This document shows, one piece after another, positions 35,851 through 46,344 of a stretch of 64,000 bases of DNA. Position 1 is the first letter of the stretch, and every line of letters begins with the position of its first letter. Position numbers and translations under genes: made by a program. Below the pieces are notes generated by a model. That model was not told where the DNA came from and made no database searches. It was given only the letters and a program-made list of their open reading frames with translations. The stretch is taken from assembly GCF_002287065.1 (NCBI RefSeq), contig NZ_NSJZ01000007.1, positions 62,001-126,000 on the forward strand, in the 5' to 3' direction. This stretch comes from Paracoccus salipaludis (lineage in GTDB: Bacteria > Pseudomonadota > Alphaproteobacteria > Rhodobacterales > Rhodobacteraceae).

Positions 35851-37089
35851 ATGACTGACGACGACCTCGGCCCCGACGGCGACCAGCCCTGGATCAAGGA
35901 CTCCGGCCACCGCGACTGGCTGGCGAGCGACGCGCTGCGGCAGCTGGACTTCTTCCGCCCCAGCCTGCGCGGGGACGGCGGCTTCGACGTGCTGGACCGC
36001 GCGGGCCGCCCGCTTCCCGGCCCGCAGGAACTGCACACCACCACCCGGCTGGTCCATTCCTTTGCGCTGGCCCACGCCGCCGGCGCGCCGGGCTGCGAGG
36101 ATATCATCGACGCGGGCCTTGGCTTCCTGTGGCGCCGCCACCGCGACGCCCGGCACGGCGGCTATGCCTGGGCCGTCGCGCCCGAGGGTTTCGCCGACGA
36201 CACCAAGCTGGCTTACGGCCATGTCTTCGTGCTGCTGGCGGCCTCCAGCGCCCGGCAGGTCGGCCACCCTGACGCCGACCGCCTGCTGGGTGACGTGGCC
36301 GAGGTGCTTGACCTCCGCTTCTGGGACAAGGGCGCGGGGCTTCTTTCCGACGAATACCGCCGCGACTGGACGCCCTTTTCCACCTATCGCGGCATGAACG
36401 CCAACATGCACGGCGCCGAGGCGATGCTGGCCGCCCATGAGGCCACGGGCGAGCGGCAATGGCTGGACCGCGCGGGCCGCATCCTCGAATTCTTCGCAGG
36501 CCGCATCGCGCCCGAGCACGGCTGGCGCCTGCCCGAGCATTACACCGAACGCTGGCAGGTGGACGCGGTCTATTCCGGCAACCCGATGTTCCGCCCGCCC
36601 GGCAGCACGCCCGGCCATTCCTTCGAACTCGGGCGGCTGGTGTTGCAACATTGGGACCTGTCGGGGCGCAGCGACGACGCCCCCGACCGCGCCCGGCAAC
36701 TGGTGGAACGCGCCTTCGCCGACGCGTGGCGCCGTGATGGCGGCTTCGTCTACACGCTGGGCACGGATGGCCGCCCGGCGATCCGCGACCGCTACTGGTG
36801 GCCGGTGACCGAGGCCATCGGCGTCTTCGCCAGCCTTCTCAAGCTGGACGCCTCCCCCGAGGACGAGGAGCGTTACCGCGACTGCTGGCGCTTCGCCGCG
36901 CGCCACTTCATCGACGCCCGTCACGGCGGCTGGCTGCCCGAGATCGGCGAGGACGGCCGCCCGGCCGAACGCCAGTTCCGCGGCAAGCCCGACATCTACC
37001 ACGCGATCCAAGCGGACCTGATCCCGCTGGCGCCGGGCCTGTCGGGGCTGATGCGCGAGTTGGCCGAGACCCGTCCCCTGCGGCGTTAA
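35851..37089 (+). CDS. AGE-family sugar epimerase/isomerase
   Basis: 412 residues, (alpha/alpha)6-barrel family that includes N-acylglucosamine 2-epimerase, mannose isomerase and the YihS aldose-ketose isomerases. Arg in TTTRLVHSFALAHA, His in MNANMHGAEAML, Glu in SFELGRLVLQHW and His in ARHFIDARHGGW are the conserved active-site positions. Acts on a free, unphosphorylated sugar, fitting a cluster that has no sugar kinase. Last gene of the cluster, 9 nt after glycerate kinase. Confidence 0.88.
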   Translation: MTDDDLGPDGDQPWIKDSGHRDWLASDALRQLDFFRPSLRGDGGFDVLDRAGRPLPGPQELHTTTRLVHSFALAHAAGAPGCEDIIDAGLGFLWRRHRDARHGGYAWAVAPEGFADDTKLAYGHVFVLLAASSARQVGHPDADRLLGDVAEVLDLRFWDKGAGLLSDEYRRDWTPFSTYRGMNANMHGAEAMLAAHEATGERQWLDRAGRILEFFAGRIAPEHGWRLPEHYTERWQVDAVYSGNPMFRPPGSTPGHSFELGRLVLQHWDLSGRSDDAPDRARQLVERAFADAWRRDGGFVYTLGTDGRPAIRDRYWWPVTEAIGVFASLLKLDASPEDEERYRDCWRFAARHFIDARHGGWLPEIGEDGRPAERQFRGKPDIYHAIQADLIPLAPGLSGLMRELAETRPLRR

Positions 37090-37144
37090 CCATTTGGCAA
37101 GACTCGCCCGCTAGGCCTTGGCGCAGGGGCTGGCGGGGAAGGAC

Positions 37145-38659
37145 ATGGTCGCGATCGCCTATACCGTGGCCTTCGACGGGATCGAGGCGCGGCTGGTCGA
37201 GGTGCAGGCGGCGGTCTCGCCCGGCCTGCCGTCCTTCACCATCGTGGGCCTGCCCGACAAGGCCGTCAGCGAGGCGCGTGAGCGTATCCGCGCGGCCTTC
37301 GGCGCCATGTCGGTCGCGATGCCGAACAAGCGCGTCACGGTGAACCTGTCGCCCGCCGACCTGCCCAAGGAGGGTTCTCATTTCGACCTGCCCATTGCGC
37401 TTGCGGTGCTGGCGGTGCTGGAGGTGCTGCCCCCGGACGAGCTTGAAGGCGTGGTGTCGCTGGGGGAACTGGCGCTGGACGGGCGGCTGGTCTCGGTCGC
37501 GGGCGCGCTGCCCGCCGCGATGGCCGCGGCCGAGGAAGGGCGGGTGCTGATCTGCCCGCCCGCCTGCGGGGCCGAGGCCGCCTGGGTGGGCGCGGTGCCG
37601 GTGATCGCGCCGCAGGGGCTGCGTCAGGCAGTCGATCACCTGATGGGCCGCGCGCCGCTCGCGCCTTCCGCGCCGGGGCAGGTCGTCCGGACGCCGCGCC
37701 CGGCCAACATGGCCGACGTCCGGGGCCAGGAACGCGCCAAGCGTGCGCTGGAGATCGCGGCGGCGGGGCGGCACCACCTGCTGATGGTGGGGCCTCCGGG
37801 GTCCGGCAAGTCGATGCTGGCCGCGCGCCTTCCGGGGCTGATGCCGGAACTGACGCCGGCCGAGGCGCTGGAAACCTCGATGATCCAGTCGCTGGCGGGG
37901 ATGCTGACGGACGGCGGCATCTCGCGCGAGGCGCCGTTCCGAGACCCCCACCACACCGCGTCCATGGCCGCCATCGTGGGCGGCGGCCGAGGGGCCAAGC
38001 CCGGAGAGATCAGCCTCGCCCATAACGGCGTGCTGTTCATGGACGAACTGCCCGAGTTTCCCCGCCCCGTTCTCGAAACCCTGCGCCAGCCGCTGGAAAC
38101 GGGCGAGGTCGTGGTGGCGCGGGCGAACGCCCATGTGCGCTATCCCTGCCGCTTCCTGCTGATCGCGGCGGCGAACCCCTGCCGCTGCGGGCATCTGGCC
38201 GACGCCGCGCGGTCCTGCGCGCGGGCGCCGCAATGCGGAGCGGATTACATGGGCAAGCTGTCGGGGCCGCTGATGGACCGCTTCGACCTGCGGATCGAGG
38301 TGCCCGCCGTCGCGGTCGGCGACCTCGAGGCGCGGCCGGGCGGCGAGGCTTCGGAAACCATCGCGGGCCGGATCGCTGTGGCGCGTGACCGGCAGGCACG
38401 GCGCTTTGCCGACCATCCCGGGCTGCGGGTGAACGCGGATGCCTCGGGTCCCGTGCTGGACGAGATCGCCGCGCCCGACGCCGAGGGACGCGCCCTGATC
38501 GGGCGCGCGGCCGAGCGGCTGGGCCTCAGCGCGCGCGGCTATCACCGCATCCTGCGCACCGCCCGCACCATCGCCGACCTCGATCACAGCGAAACGGTCC
38601 GCGCGCCGCACATCGCCGAAGCCATCGGCTATCGCCTGCCCTTCGCAGGGGGGATGTGA
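37145..38659 (+). CDS. comM: ComM/YifB family Mg-chelatase-like AAA+ ATPase
   Basis: 504 residues: N-terminal Lon-protease-like (ChlI) domain, central AAA+ module (Walker A GPPGSGKSM, Walker B GVLFMDELPEF), and C-terminal magnesium-chelatase-like region. In Vibrio and others ComM is a helicase that promotes branch migration during natural transformation; homologues in non-competent species are common. ATG 37145 has GGGGAAGGA upstream. An Ala-Asn-Pro-Cys-x-Cys-Gly motif (ANPCRCGH) is intact. Followed by an intergenic region with repeats. Confidence 0.92.
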   Translation: MVAIAYTVAFDGIEARLVEVQAAVSPGLPSFTIVGLPDKAVSEARERIRAAFGAMSVAMPNKRVTVNLSPADLPKEGSHFDLPIALAVLAVLEVLPPDELEGVVSLGELALDGRLVSVAGALPAAMAAAEEGRVLICPPACGAEAAWVGAVPVIAPQGLRQAVDHLMGRAPLAPSAPGQVVRTPRPANMADVRGQERAKRALEIAAAGRHHLLMVGPPGSGKSMLAARLPGLMPELTPAEALETSMIQSLAGMLTDGGISREAPFRDPHHTASMAAIVGGGRGAKPGEISLAHNGVLFMDELPEFPRPVLETLRQPLETGEVVVARANAHVRYPCRFLLIAAANPCRCGHLADAARSCARAPQCGADYMGKLSGPLMDRFDLRIEVPAVAVGDLEARPGGEASETIAGRIAVARDRQARRFADHPGLRVNADASGPVLDEIAAPDAEGRALIGRAAERLGLSARGYHRILRTARTIADLDHSETVRAPHIAEAIGYRLPFAGGM

Positions 38660-38664
38660 GCGGA

Positions 38665-38815
38665 AGCCCTTCTTCTTCGTGGAAATATCCTGGGGTCCGG
38701 GGCAAAGCCCCGGTCCGGCGGCTCAGCCCTGCAGAAGCCACGGCCGGCGGGCAGGAGGGGGCAATCTCGCGCTTGCGTCACTGCCGCATGGGTATTTGGG
38801 TCAGGAAGAAGCGCA
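38665..38815. repeat. Intergenic repeat element, copy C, with facing half
   Basis: CTTCTTCTTCGTGGAAATATCC then TGGGGTCCGGGGC-AAA-GCCCCGGTCCGG lies just after the comM stop codon, lacking the GATCGTCG palindrome seen in copies A and B. A facing half (GGGTATTTGGGTCAGGAAGAAG) ends near 38812. Nothing else is recognised in the 270-nt gap before coaBC except its promoter region. Confidence 0.5.
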
Positions 38816-38929
38816 GGGCGCTTGCCTGAAGGCGCCGGTGATCGTGCGGGATGGCCGGCCTTCCTTGCCCCGTGGGCCACGGTCTTCTAAGTCTCCTCGC
38901 ATCCGCCAGCAAAGCCAGGGAAAGAACCG

Positions 38930-40222
38930 ATGATGCAGGAAAAGCGCGTTCTGCTGATCGTTGGGGGCGGGATCGCCGCCTTCAAGATCCCCGAACTGGT
39001 GCGGCTGCTGAGGGGCGCGGGCATCGGCGTGACCACCGTGCTGACCGATGGGGGCGCGCAGTTCGTCACGCCCCTGACGCTGTCGGCGCTGTCGGGCGAG
39101 GCCTGCCACACCGCGCTCTGGGACCTGACGCGCGAGGCCGAGATGGGTCATATCCGGCTGTCGCGCGCGGCCGACCTGGTGGTGGTGGCGCCCGCGACCG
39201 CCGACCTGATGGCGAAGATGGCGGGAGGCCATGCAAATGACCTCGCCTCGACGCTGCTGATGGCGACCGACAAGCGGGTGCTGGTCGCGCCCGCCATGAA
39301 CGTGCGGATGTGGGAACATCCCGCGACCCGCCGCAACCGCGCCACGCTGGAAGACGATGGCATCCTGTTCGTCGGCCCCGACGCGGGCGAGATGGCCTGC
39401 GGCGAATGGGGCGAGGGCCGGATGGCCGAGCCCGAGGCGATCCTCGACGCGATCCGCGACGCGCTGGAGGAGGGTGCCGAGCGTCCCCTGCGGCTGACCG
39501 ACGCCATCCTGCGCCTGCCGCCCGAGGCGGTTGTCCTGCCGGGCGTGACGGCGGGGCCGCTGGCCGGGCGGCACGTGATCGTCACCTCGGGGCCGACGCA
39601 TGAGCCGATCGACCCGGTGCGCTATATCGCCAACCGCTCATCCGGCGCGCAGGGGACGGCGGTCGCCGCGGGCCTGCGGGATCTCGGCGCGCGCGTGACC
39701 TTTGTCACCGGCCCGGCCAGCGTGCCTCCGCCTGCGGGGGTGCAGGTGGTGCGCGTGGAAACCGCCGCCGAGATGCGCGAGGCGGTCGAGGCGGCGCTGC
39801 CCGCCGACGCCGCCGTGATGGCGGCGGCCGTGGCGGACTGGCGCGTGACCAGCGCATCCGACCGCAAGATCAAGAAGGACGGCTCGGGCCGGCCCCCGGC
39901 GCTCGAGATGGCCGAGAACCCCGACATCCTCGCCTGGATCAGCCGGGCCGAGGCGCGTCCCGCGCTGGTGGTGGGGTTCGCCGCCGAGACGGACGACGTG
40001 GTGGCGAATGCCACCGCCAAGCGCCTGCGCAAGGGCTGCGACTGGATCGTGGCCAATGATGTCAGCCCCTCGACCGGCGTCATGGGCGGCACCGAGAACA
40101 GCGTGATCCTTGTCACCGGGACAGGCGCCGAGCCCTGGCCGCAGCTGCCCAAGGAGGAGGTCGGCCGCCGGCTGGCGGCGCGGATCGCCGACGCCCTGGC
40201 TCAGGGGACGGGCGGGGCATGA
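38930..40222 (+). CDS. coaBC: Bifunctional phosphopantothenoylcysteine decarboxylase/synthetase
   Basis: Two consecutive steps of coenzyme A synthesis (EC 4.1.1.36 and 6.3.2.5). 430 residues. N-terminal FMN-dependent CoaC half: GGGIAAFKIPELVR, APAMNVRMWEHPATRRN, and catalytic Cys in GEMACGEWGEGRMAE. C-terminal CoaB half: VTSGPTHEPIDPVRYIANR, then SSGAQG and IKKDGSG. Two ATG codons in tandem (38930, 38933). It overlaps the NifS-like gene by ATGA, so it is cotranscribed with the suf genes. Confidence 0.95.
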   Translation: MMQEKRVLLIVGGGIAAFKIPELVRLLRGAGIGVTTVLTDGGAQFVTPLTLSALSGEACHTALWDLTREAEMGHIRLSRAADLVVVAPATADLMAKMAGGHANDLASTLLMATDKRVLVAPAMNVRMWEHPATRRNRATLEDDGILFVGPDAGEMACGEWGEGRMAEPEAILDAIRDALEEGAERPLRLTDAILRLPPEAVVLPGVTAGPLAGRHVIVTSGPTHEPIDPVRYIANRSSGAQGTAVAAGLRDLGARVTFVTGPASVPPPAGVQVVRVETAAEMREAVEAALPADAAVMAAAVADWRVTSASDRKIKKDGSGRPPALEMAENPDILAWISRAEARPALVVGFAAETDDVVANATAKRLRKGCDWIVANDVSPSTGVMGGTENSVILVTGTGAEPWPQLPKEEVGRRLAARIADALAQGTGGA

Positions 40223-41265
40223 GCCGCGTCTACCTCGACTGGAACGCGACCGCGCCGCTGCGTCCCGAGGCGCGGGAGGCGATGTCCGAGGCCTTCGACG
40301 TGATCGGCAACCCGTCCAGCGTCCATGCCGAGGGGCGCGCGGCCAAGATGCTGCTGGAACGCTCGCGCGAGGAGATCGCCGAGGCGCTGGGGGCGTCCCG
40401 CGCCGACATCGTCTTCACCTCGGGTTCCACCGAGGCCGCCGCGCTGGCGCTGGAGGGGCAGGGGCTTGCCTGCGCGGGCGTGGAACATGACTGTGTGCGC
40501 GCCTGGTGCGAGGAAACGCTGGCCGCGGATGAAAGCGGCCGCGTGACCGTCCCTGACCCGGCCCGCGCCACGCTGCAACTGGCCAACAGCGAGACGGGGG
40601 TGATCCAAGACCTGCCGCAGGGGCTGGCCGTCAGCGACATGACGCAGGGCTTCGGGAAGATCCCGCTGGCCTTCGACTGGATGGGCGTCAAGGCGGGCTT
40701 TGTCAGCGCCCACAAGCTGGGCGGGCCGCGCGGCATCGGCGCGCTGGTCCTTGCCGCCGGCGAGGATCGCCCGGCACGCCTGCGCGGGGGCGGACAGGAA
40801 CAAGGCCGCCGGGCGGGGACCGAGAACCTCGCCGCCATTGCCGGCTTTGCCGCCGCGGCCAGGGCTGCCCAAAGTGACCTTGCGGCCGGAGTCGCGGAAA
40901 GATTCGCGGAAATGCGAGATCATCTGCTGCGAAGGCTGGAAGATCATGACGGAAACACTATGTTTCCGGGGCGCGAATCCCGACGCCTGCCGCAGACGCT
41001 GTCCATCCTGACTCCGGGGTGGAAGGGCGAGACGCAGGTGATGCAGATGGACCTGGCCGGCTTCGCCGTATCCGCCGGGTCAGCTTGCAGTTCCGGCAAG
41101 GTCCGGTCCAGCGGGGTGCTGCGCGCGATGGGCGTGGCCGAGGCGGATGCCGGCTGCGCGCTGCGCGTCTCGTTCGGAAGAACGACGACGCCCGAGGAAT
41201 TGGACCGCTTTGCCGAGGCGTGGCTTTCCGCCCGCGCCCGTTGGCAGAGCAAGAAGGGAAGGTAA
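40219..41265 (+). CDS. NifS/IscS-like cysteine desulfurase
   Basis: PLP enzyme that releases sulfur from cysteine as a persulfide for Fe-S cluster assembly (EC 2.8.1.7). 348 residues, slightly short for group I. PLP lysine is Lys166 in SAHKLGGPRGIG, preceded by a His/Gln pattern; catalytic Cys290 is in SAGSACSSGKVRSSGVL, the long mobile loop of group I desulfurases. Located at the head of the suf genes after coaBC. It is distinct from sufS downstream, so the operon codes for two desulfurases of different groups. Confidence 0.92.
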   Translation: MSRVYLDWNATAPLRPEAREAMSEAFDVIGNPSSVHAEGRAAKMLLERSREEIAEALGASRADIVFTSGSTEAAALALEGQGLACAGVEHDCVRAWCEETLAADESGRVTVPDPARATLQLANSETGVIQDLPQGLAVSDMTQGFGKIPLAFDWMGVKAGFVSAHKLGGPRGIGALVLAAGEDRPARLRGGGQEQGRRAGTENLAAIAGFAAAARAAQSDLAAGVAERFAEMRDHLLRRLEDHDGNTMFPGRESRRLPQTLSILTPGWKGETQVMQMDLAGFAVSAGSACSSGKVRSSGVLRAMGVAEADAGCALRVSFGRTTTPEELDRFAEAWLSARARWQSKKGR

Positions 41266-41268
41266 CCG

Positions 41269-42807
41269 ATGGCCGTTCTGGACGCGCCCGAGATCGAAGT
41301 CCGCGAAGGCGTCGACCGTGAGACGGTCGAGACCGTCGCCAACATGGGGTCCTACAAATACGGGTGGGACACCGAGATCGAGATGGAATACGCCCCCAAG
41401 GGCATCAACGAGGACATCGTCCGGCTGATCAGCCAGAAGAACGACGAGCCCGAGTGGATGACCGAGTGGCGCCTGGCCGCCTTCCGCCGCTGGCAGGGCA
41501 TGACCGAGCCGCGCTGGGCGATGCTGAACTATCCCGAGATCGACTATCAGGACCAGTATTACTACGCCCGTCCGAAAAGCATGGCCGTCAAGCCCAAGTC
41601 GCTGGACGAGGTCGATCCCGCCCTGCTGGCGACCTACGAGAAGCTGGGCATCCCGCTGAAGGAACAGGCGATCCTGGCCGGGGTCGAAGGCGCCGACGCC
41701 TCGCCCATCCAGGGCCGCGACGACGCCCGCCGGGTGGCCGTGGATGCGGTCTTCGACTCGGTCAGCGTGGGGACGACCTTCAAGGATGAACTGGCGAAGG
41801 CCGGGGTGATCTTCTGCTCGATCTCGGAAGCGATCCGCGAGCATCCCGAGCTGGTGAAGAAATACCTCGGCTCGGTCGTGCCGCCGTCGGACAACTTCTT
41901 CGCGACGCTGAACTCGGCCGTGTTCTCGGACGGGTCGTTTGTCTACATCCCGCCGGGCGTCCGCTGCCCGATGGAACTGTCCACCTATTTCCGCATCAAC
42001 GCGGAAAACACCGGCCAGTTCGAGCGCACGCTGATCATCGCCGACAAGGGCAGCCACGTCAGCTACCTGGAAGGCTGCACCGCGCCCAAGCGCGACACCG
42101 CCCAGCTGCACGCGGCCGTGGTGGAAATCGTCGTGCTTGAGGACGCCGAGGTGAAATACTCGACCGTCCAGAACTGGTTCCCCGGCGACGAGGAAGGCAA
42201 GGGCGGCATCTACAACTTCGTCACCAAGCGCGCCGACTGCCGCGAGGCCCGCGCCAAGGTGATGTGGACGCAGGTGGAAACCGGCTCGGCCATCACCTGG
42301 AAATACCCGTCCTGCATCCTGCGGGGCGAGGAAAGCCAGGGCGAGTTCTACTCGATCGCCATCGCCAACAACGCCCAGCAGGCCGACACCGGGACCAAGA
42401 TGATCCATCTTGGCAAGAACACCCGCTCGCGCATCGTGTCCAAGGGCATCTCGGCGGGCCGGGCGCAGAACACCTATCGCGGTCTGGTGACGATGCACCC
42501 GCGCGCCACCAACAGCCGCAACTACACCCAGTGCGACAGCCTGCTGATCGGCGACCAGTGCGGGGCGCATACCGTGCCCTATATCGAGGTCAAGAACACC
42601 TCGTCGCGCGTGGAGCACGAGGCCACCACGTCCAAGGTGGACGAGGACCAGCTGTTCTACTGCCGCGCCCGCGGCATGGACGAGGAAGAGGCCGTGGCCC
42701 TTGTCGTCAACGGCTTCTGCCGCGAGGTGCTGCAGGCCCTGCCGATGGAATTCGCGATGGAGGCGCAGAGCCTGGTCGCCATCAGCCTGGAGGGGTCGGT
42801 GGGGTGA
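41269..42807 (+). CDS. sufB: Fe-S cluster assembly scaffold SufB
   Basis: Scaffold subunit of the SufBC2D complex. 512 residues. Typical N-terminus ([20 protein letters not shown]), then the long right-handed beta-helix core ([40 protein letters not shown]) and the C-terminal metal-site Glu/His region ([20 protein letters not shown]). Start 3 nt after the desulfurase stop. The next gene begins with a GTGA overlap. Essential for Fe-S protein maturation in organisms without a full isc system. Confidence 0.97.
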   Translation: MAVLDAPEIEVREGVDRETVETVANMGSYKYGWDTEIEMEYAPKGINEDIVRLISQKNDEPEWMTEWRLAAFRRWQGMTEPRWAMLNYPEIDYQDQYYYARPKSMAVKPKSLDEVDPALLATYEKLGIPLKEQAILAGVEGADASPIQGRDDARRVAVDAVFDSVSVGTTFKDELAKAGVIFCSISEAIREHPELVKKYLGSVVPPSDNFFATLNSAVFSDGSFVYIPPGVRCPMELSTYFRINAENTGQFERTLIIADKGSHVSYLEGCTAPKRDTAQLHAAVVEIVVLEDAEVKYSTVQNWFPGDEEGKGGIYNFVTKRADCREARAKVMWTQVETGSAITWKYPSCILRGEESQGEFYSIAIANNAQQADTGTKMIHLGKNTRSRIVSKGISAGRAQNTYRGLVTMHPRATNSRNYTQCDSLLIGDQCGAHTVPYIEVKNTSSRVEHEATTSKVDEDQLFYCRARGMDEEEAVALVVNGFCREVLQALPMEFAMEAQSLVAISLEGSVG

Positions 42808-43175
42808 CGCACCAGCCCTACAGCAGCATGCTGGAGCGGGCGTATGACAACCTCGATGCATGGCATCGTGCGAGAGTGGATCGACGGGTAGAGAGCCGTT
42901 ATGGGCATCTTGACGAGTATGATCGCGCACTTAATGCGGGGCAGCGCAAATCCGCGCCCGGCATATGTATCATCGCGCTTGTCAATTTCCTGTCATTCCT
43001 TTTCGCGGCCGGGATTGCCAAAGGCGTCGATCTTGCTTTCGGGGTTGAAGAGGACGTCGTCATGGCAATTGGCATCATAGGTTGGATGACCTGCTGGATG
43101 GTTACTTTGACCGCGCTCGTCGTCAGAAAGATACATCGCCAGAACGCGGCGGCAGCGGCTGGCTTGAAGGAATAA
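42804..43175 (+). CDS. Two-helix membrane ORFan inserted between sufB and sufC
   Basis: 123 residues. N-terminal soluble part rich in Arg/Asp/Glu ([20 protein letters not shown]), two hydrophobic segments at about 52-72 and 82-105, short charged tail. No family recognised. Its codons and base composition are clearly more AT-rich than sufB and sufC on either side. It keeps operon logic: GTG start overlapping the sufB stop (GTGA) and stop 10 nt before sufC. An acquired or fast-evolving gene; a role with Suf is only inferred from position. Confidence 0.7.
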   Translation: MTHQPYSSMLERAYDNLDAWHRARVDRRVESRYGHLDEYDRALNAGQRKSAPGICIIALVNFLSFLFAAGIAKGVDLAFGVEEDVVMAIGIIGWMTCWMVTLTALVVRKIHRQNAAAAAGLKE

Positions 43176-43185
43176 CGAGGATAAC

Positions 43186-43939
<754 letters not shown>

Positions 43940-43947
<8 letters not shown>

Positions 43948-45277
43948 GGCCGTCAAGACCCAGCAGACCCCCGTCATCGAGGGCGCGCCGCGCTCGGCCC
44001 GGGCCGATGTGCAGCTTGACGCCCGCCTTGCCGCCGCGCCTGCGCCCATGACGGGCGTCACCGCGCCCGCGCGTGCTGATGCCCTGGCGCGGCTGAAGGA
44101 ACAGGGCCTGCCCGGCCCGCGCCACGAATACTGGCGTTACACCGATCCGGCGCCCTTCAACGCCGCCCGGCCCGCGCCCGTCGCGCTGGAAGCCGTCGCG
44201 GGCGACCCGAAGCTGTTCGCCGACGTGGACAAGCTGCGGCTGGTCTTCGTGGACGGCCGCTTCGACGCGGCCGCGTCGGACGATCCGGCGCTGGCCGGGG
44301 TGGAGATCACCACCTTGGCCCAGGCCGACGCGCAGCCCGGCCACTGGGTCGCCGAAGCCTATGGCGTGCTGGAAGCCCAGGGCCAGAAGCCGGTGCGGCG
44401 CGCCTTCGCCGCGCTGAACACGGCCGTTGCCACCGACGGCGCGGTGATCCGCGTCACCGGCAAGGCCGACCGTCCGGTGCAGATCCTGTATCGTCCCTCG
44501 GACGCGGGCGCCGACGTGATCGTCCATCACGTCCTGCGGCTTGAAGAAGGGGCCGAGCTGACGCTGCTGGAAAACGGGCTGCTCGGCGCGCGCGGCAACG
44601 TGGTGATCGAGGCCGACCTCGCCCCCGGTGCCAAGCTGCATCACATCGCCGCGCCCCGCGCGGGCGTGGCGCGCATCGCGACCACCCACCTGTTCGCCCG
44701 CGTGGCCGAGGCCGCCTCGCTGAAAAGCTTCGAGCTGTCGGTCGATGGGCGGCACATGCGCTCGGAATCGGTGGTCGAGCTTGCGGGCGACGATGCCGTG
44801 GCCCACGTCGCGGCGGCCGTCCTTGGCGACGGCGACAACCTGCGCCATGACGACACCGTGTTCATCACCCACGGGGCCCTGCGCGGCGAAAGCCGGCAGG
44901 TCTTCAAGAAGGTGCTGAAGAACGGCGCGACCGGCGTCTTCCAGGGCAAGATCCTCGTGCGTCCCGGCGCGCAGAAGACCGACGGCTACCAGATCAGCCA
45001 GGCCCTGCTGCTGGACGAGGACAGCCAGTTCCTCGCCAAGCCGGAACTGGAGATCTACGCCGACGACGTGAAGTGCAGCCACGGCTCGACCACCGGCGCG
45101 CTGGACGAGACGGCGCTGTTCTACCTGCGCTCGCGCGGGGTGCCGCGGGAACGGGCGATCGTGCTGCTGGTCCTCAGCTTCCTGGCCGACGCGCTGGAAG
45201 AAGTCGAGGACGAGGACCTGCGGGCCGAGATCGCGGGCCGCCTGGAAGACTGGCTGACCGCCAAGGCCCAGGGCTGA
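43940..45277 (+). CDS. sufD: Fe-S assembly protein SufD
   Basis: Paralogue of SufB that binds SufC and supports iron acquisition during assembly. 445 residues. Variable N-terminal helical part with HEYWRYTDPAPF, followed by the beta-helix and conserved C-terminus (DGYQISQALLLDEDSQFLAK; ADDVKCSHGSTTGALDETAL, containing the conserved Cys and His). The ATG at 43940 lies 8 nt before the end of sufC, giving MLEAVKTQ. Confidence 0.95.
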
Positions 45278-45280
45278 GGC

Positions 45281-45769
45281 ATGGCGCTGGTCCCGCGCAT
45301 CCTGCAGACCTGGCGTGCGCCCGGTGCGGCGGTGCGCGGGATGGCGGGCCTGTCCGAGCCCGCGCTGCTGGCGCTGCTTCTGGGCACGATGGCGGTCTAT
45401 TTCGTGGCGCAATGGCCGGCGCACGCGCGGGCGGCGGCGCTGGACCCCTCGGTTCCGCTGCAGGCGCGGCTGGGCGGGGCGCTGCTGGCCACGCTGTTCA
45501 TGATGCCGCTGATCGTCATGGCGGTGGCCGCCGTCGCGCAACTTGTCGCCCGGGCCTTCGGGCTGCGGCTGGACGGGCGCGCCTCGCGGCTGGCGCTGGT
45601 CTGGGCCCTGGCGGCGGTCGCGCCGGTCATGCTGCTTCAGGGGCTGACGACGGGCTTCCTGGGGCCGGGCCCCGCCGTCGCGGTCGTGAACCTGCTGGCG
45701 GGCGGCGCGTTTCTGGTGTTCTGGATCTCGGGACTTCGCGCCCTGAGCCAGCAAAGGCAGCCTGCATGA
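45281..45769 (+). CDS. YIP1-family membrane protein, first copy
   Basis: 162 residues with about four hydrophobic segments (about 25-42, 65-90, 105-122, 130-150) in the YIP1-like arrangement found in many Rhodobacteraceae. Function unknown. Three nt after sufD and ATGA overlap with the next, related gene, so it belongs to the suf transcript. Family call rests on general layout, so it is moderately sure. Confidence 0.7.
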   Translation: MALVPRILQTWRAPGAAVRGMAGLSEPALLALLLGTMAVYFVAQWPAHARAAALDPSVPLQARLGGALLATLFMMPLIVMAVAAVAQLVARAFGLRLDGRASRLALVWALAAVAPVMLLQGLTTGFLGPGPAVAVVNLLAGGAFLVFWISGLRALSQQRQPA

Positions 45770-46344
45770 TCGACCTGATGAGGATGACGCTCCGCGACCC
45801 GCTCGCGGGATTCCGGGTGCTGAAGGCCAAGCCGTGGCAGCCGGGCGACCGCTGGGCGCTGATCTTCGCCACCGCCGCCTGCTCGGCCATCCTGTCCTGG
45901 CTGTCCACGGTCCTGCTGGCGGGGCCGGGGGCCGAGGCGGGGGTGCTGGGCTTCCTGTCGGTCTCGCCCATCTCGATGGCCTCGGTGCAGGTGGTCTCGG
46001 CGGCCTTCGGCGCCTATCTGCTGGCCGAGGTGGGCCGCATCTTCGGCGGCACGGGACGCTTTGCCGACGCGCTGCTGGCCGTGGGCTGGATCGAGGCGAT
46101 CATGGTGGCGCTGCAGACCCTGCAGCTTGCCGTGACGCTGGTCCTGCCGTCGCTCGGTGCGCTTCTGGGCATTGCGGCGCTGCTGCTGGCTGCCTATCTG
46201 ATGGTGGCCCTGACGATGGCAGTTCACGGCTTTCGCAACCCCCTTCTGGTGGTGATGGGGATCCTGGGCACGGTCATGCTGACCAGCTTCCTTTTGTCCA
46301 TCCTCGCCGCCACCCTCGGCTTCCTGCCCGGAGCGCCCGCATGA
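45766..46344 (+). CDS. YIP1-family membrane protein, second copy
   Basis: 192 residues, N-terminus MIDLMRMTLRDPLAGFRVL followed by about five hydrophobic segments, including LLGIAALLLAAYLMVALTMA and MGILGTVMLTSFLLSILAA. The 'DP-x-x-x-F/A-R-x-L-K' N-terminus and helix layout match the YIP1 family. Starts with ATGA overlap on the first copy and ends with ATGA overlap on sufS. Role in Fe-S assembly is not known; conserved linkage would suggest membrane partners. Confidence 0.75.
   Translation: MIDLMRMTLRDPLAGFRVLKAKPWQPGDRWALIFATAACSAILSWLSTVLLAGPGAEAGVLGFLSVSPISMASVQVVSAAFGAYLLAEVGRIFGGTGRFADALLAVGWIEAIMVALQTLQLAVTLVLPSLGALLGIAALLLAAYLMVALTMAVHGFRNPLLVVMGILGTVMLTSFLLSILAATLGFLPGAPA

Noticed and set aside
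35851-37089. Sulfoquinovose isomerase role (YihS) for the AGE-family gene, making the cluster a sulfosugar pathway
   Set aside because: No sulfofructose kinase, sulfolactaldehyde enzymes, sulfoquinovosidase or sulfonate exporter in the cluster; AGE family alone is not specific.
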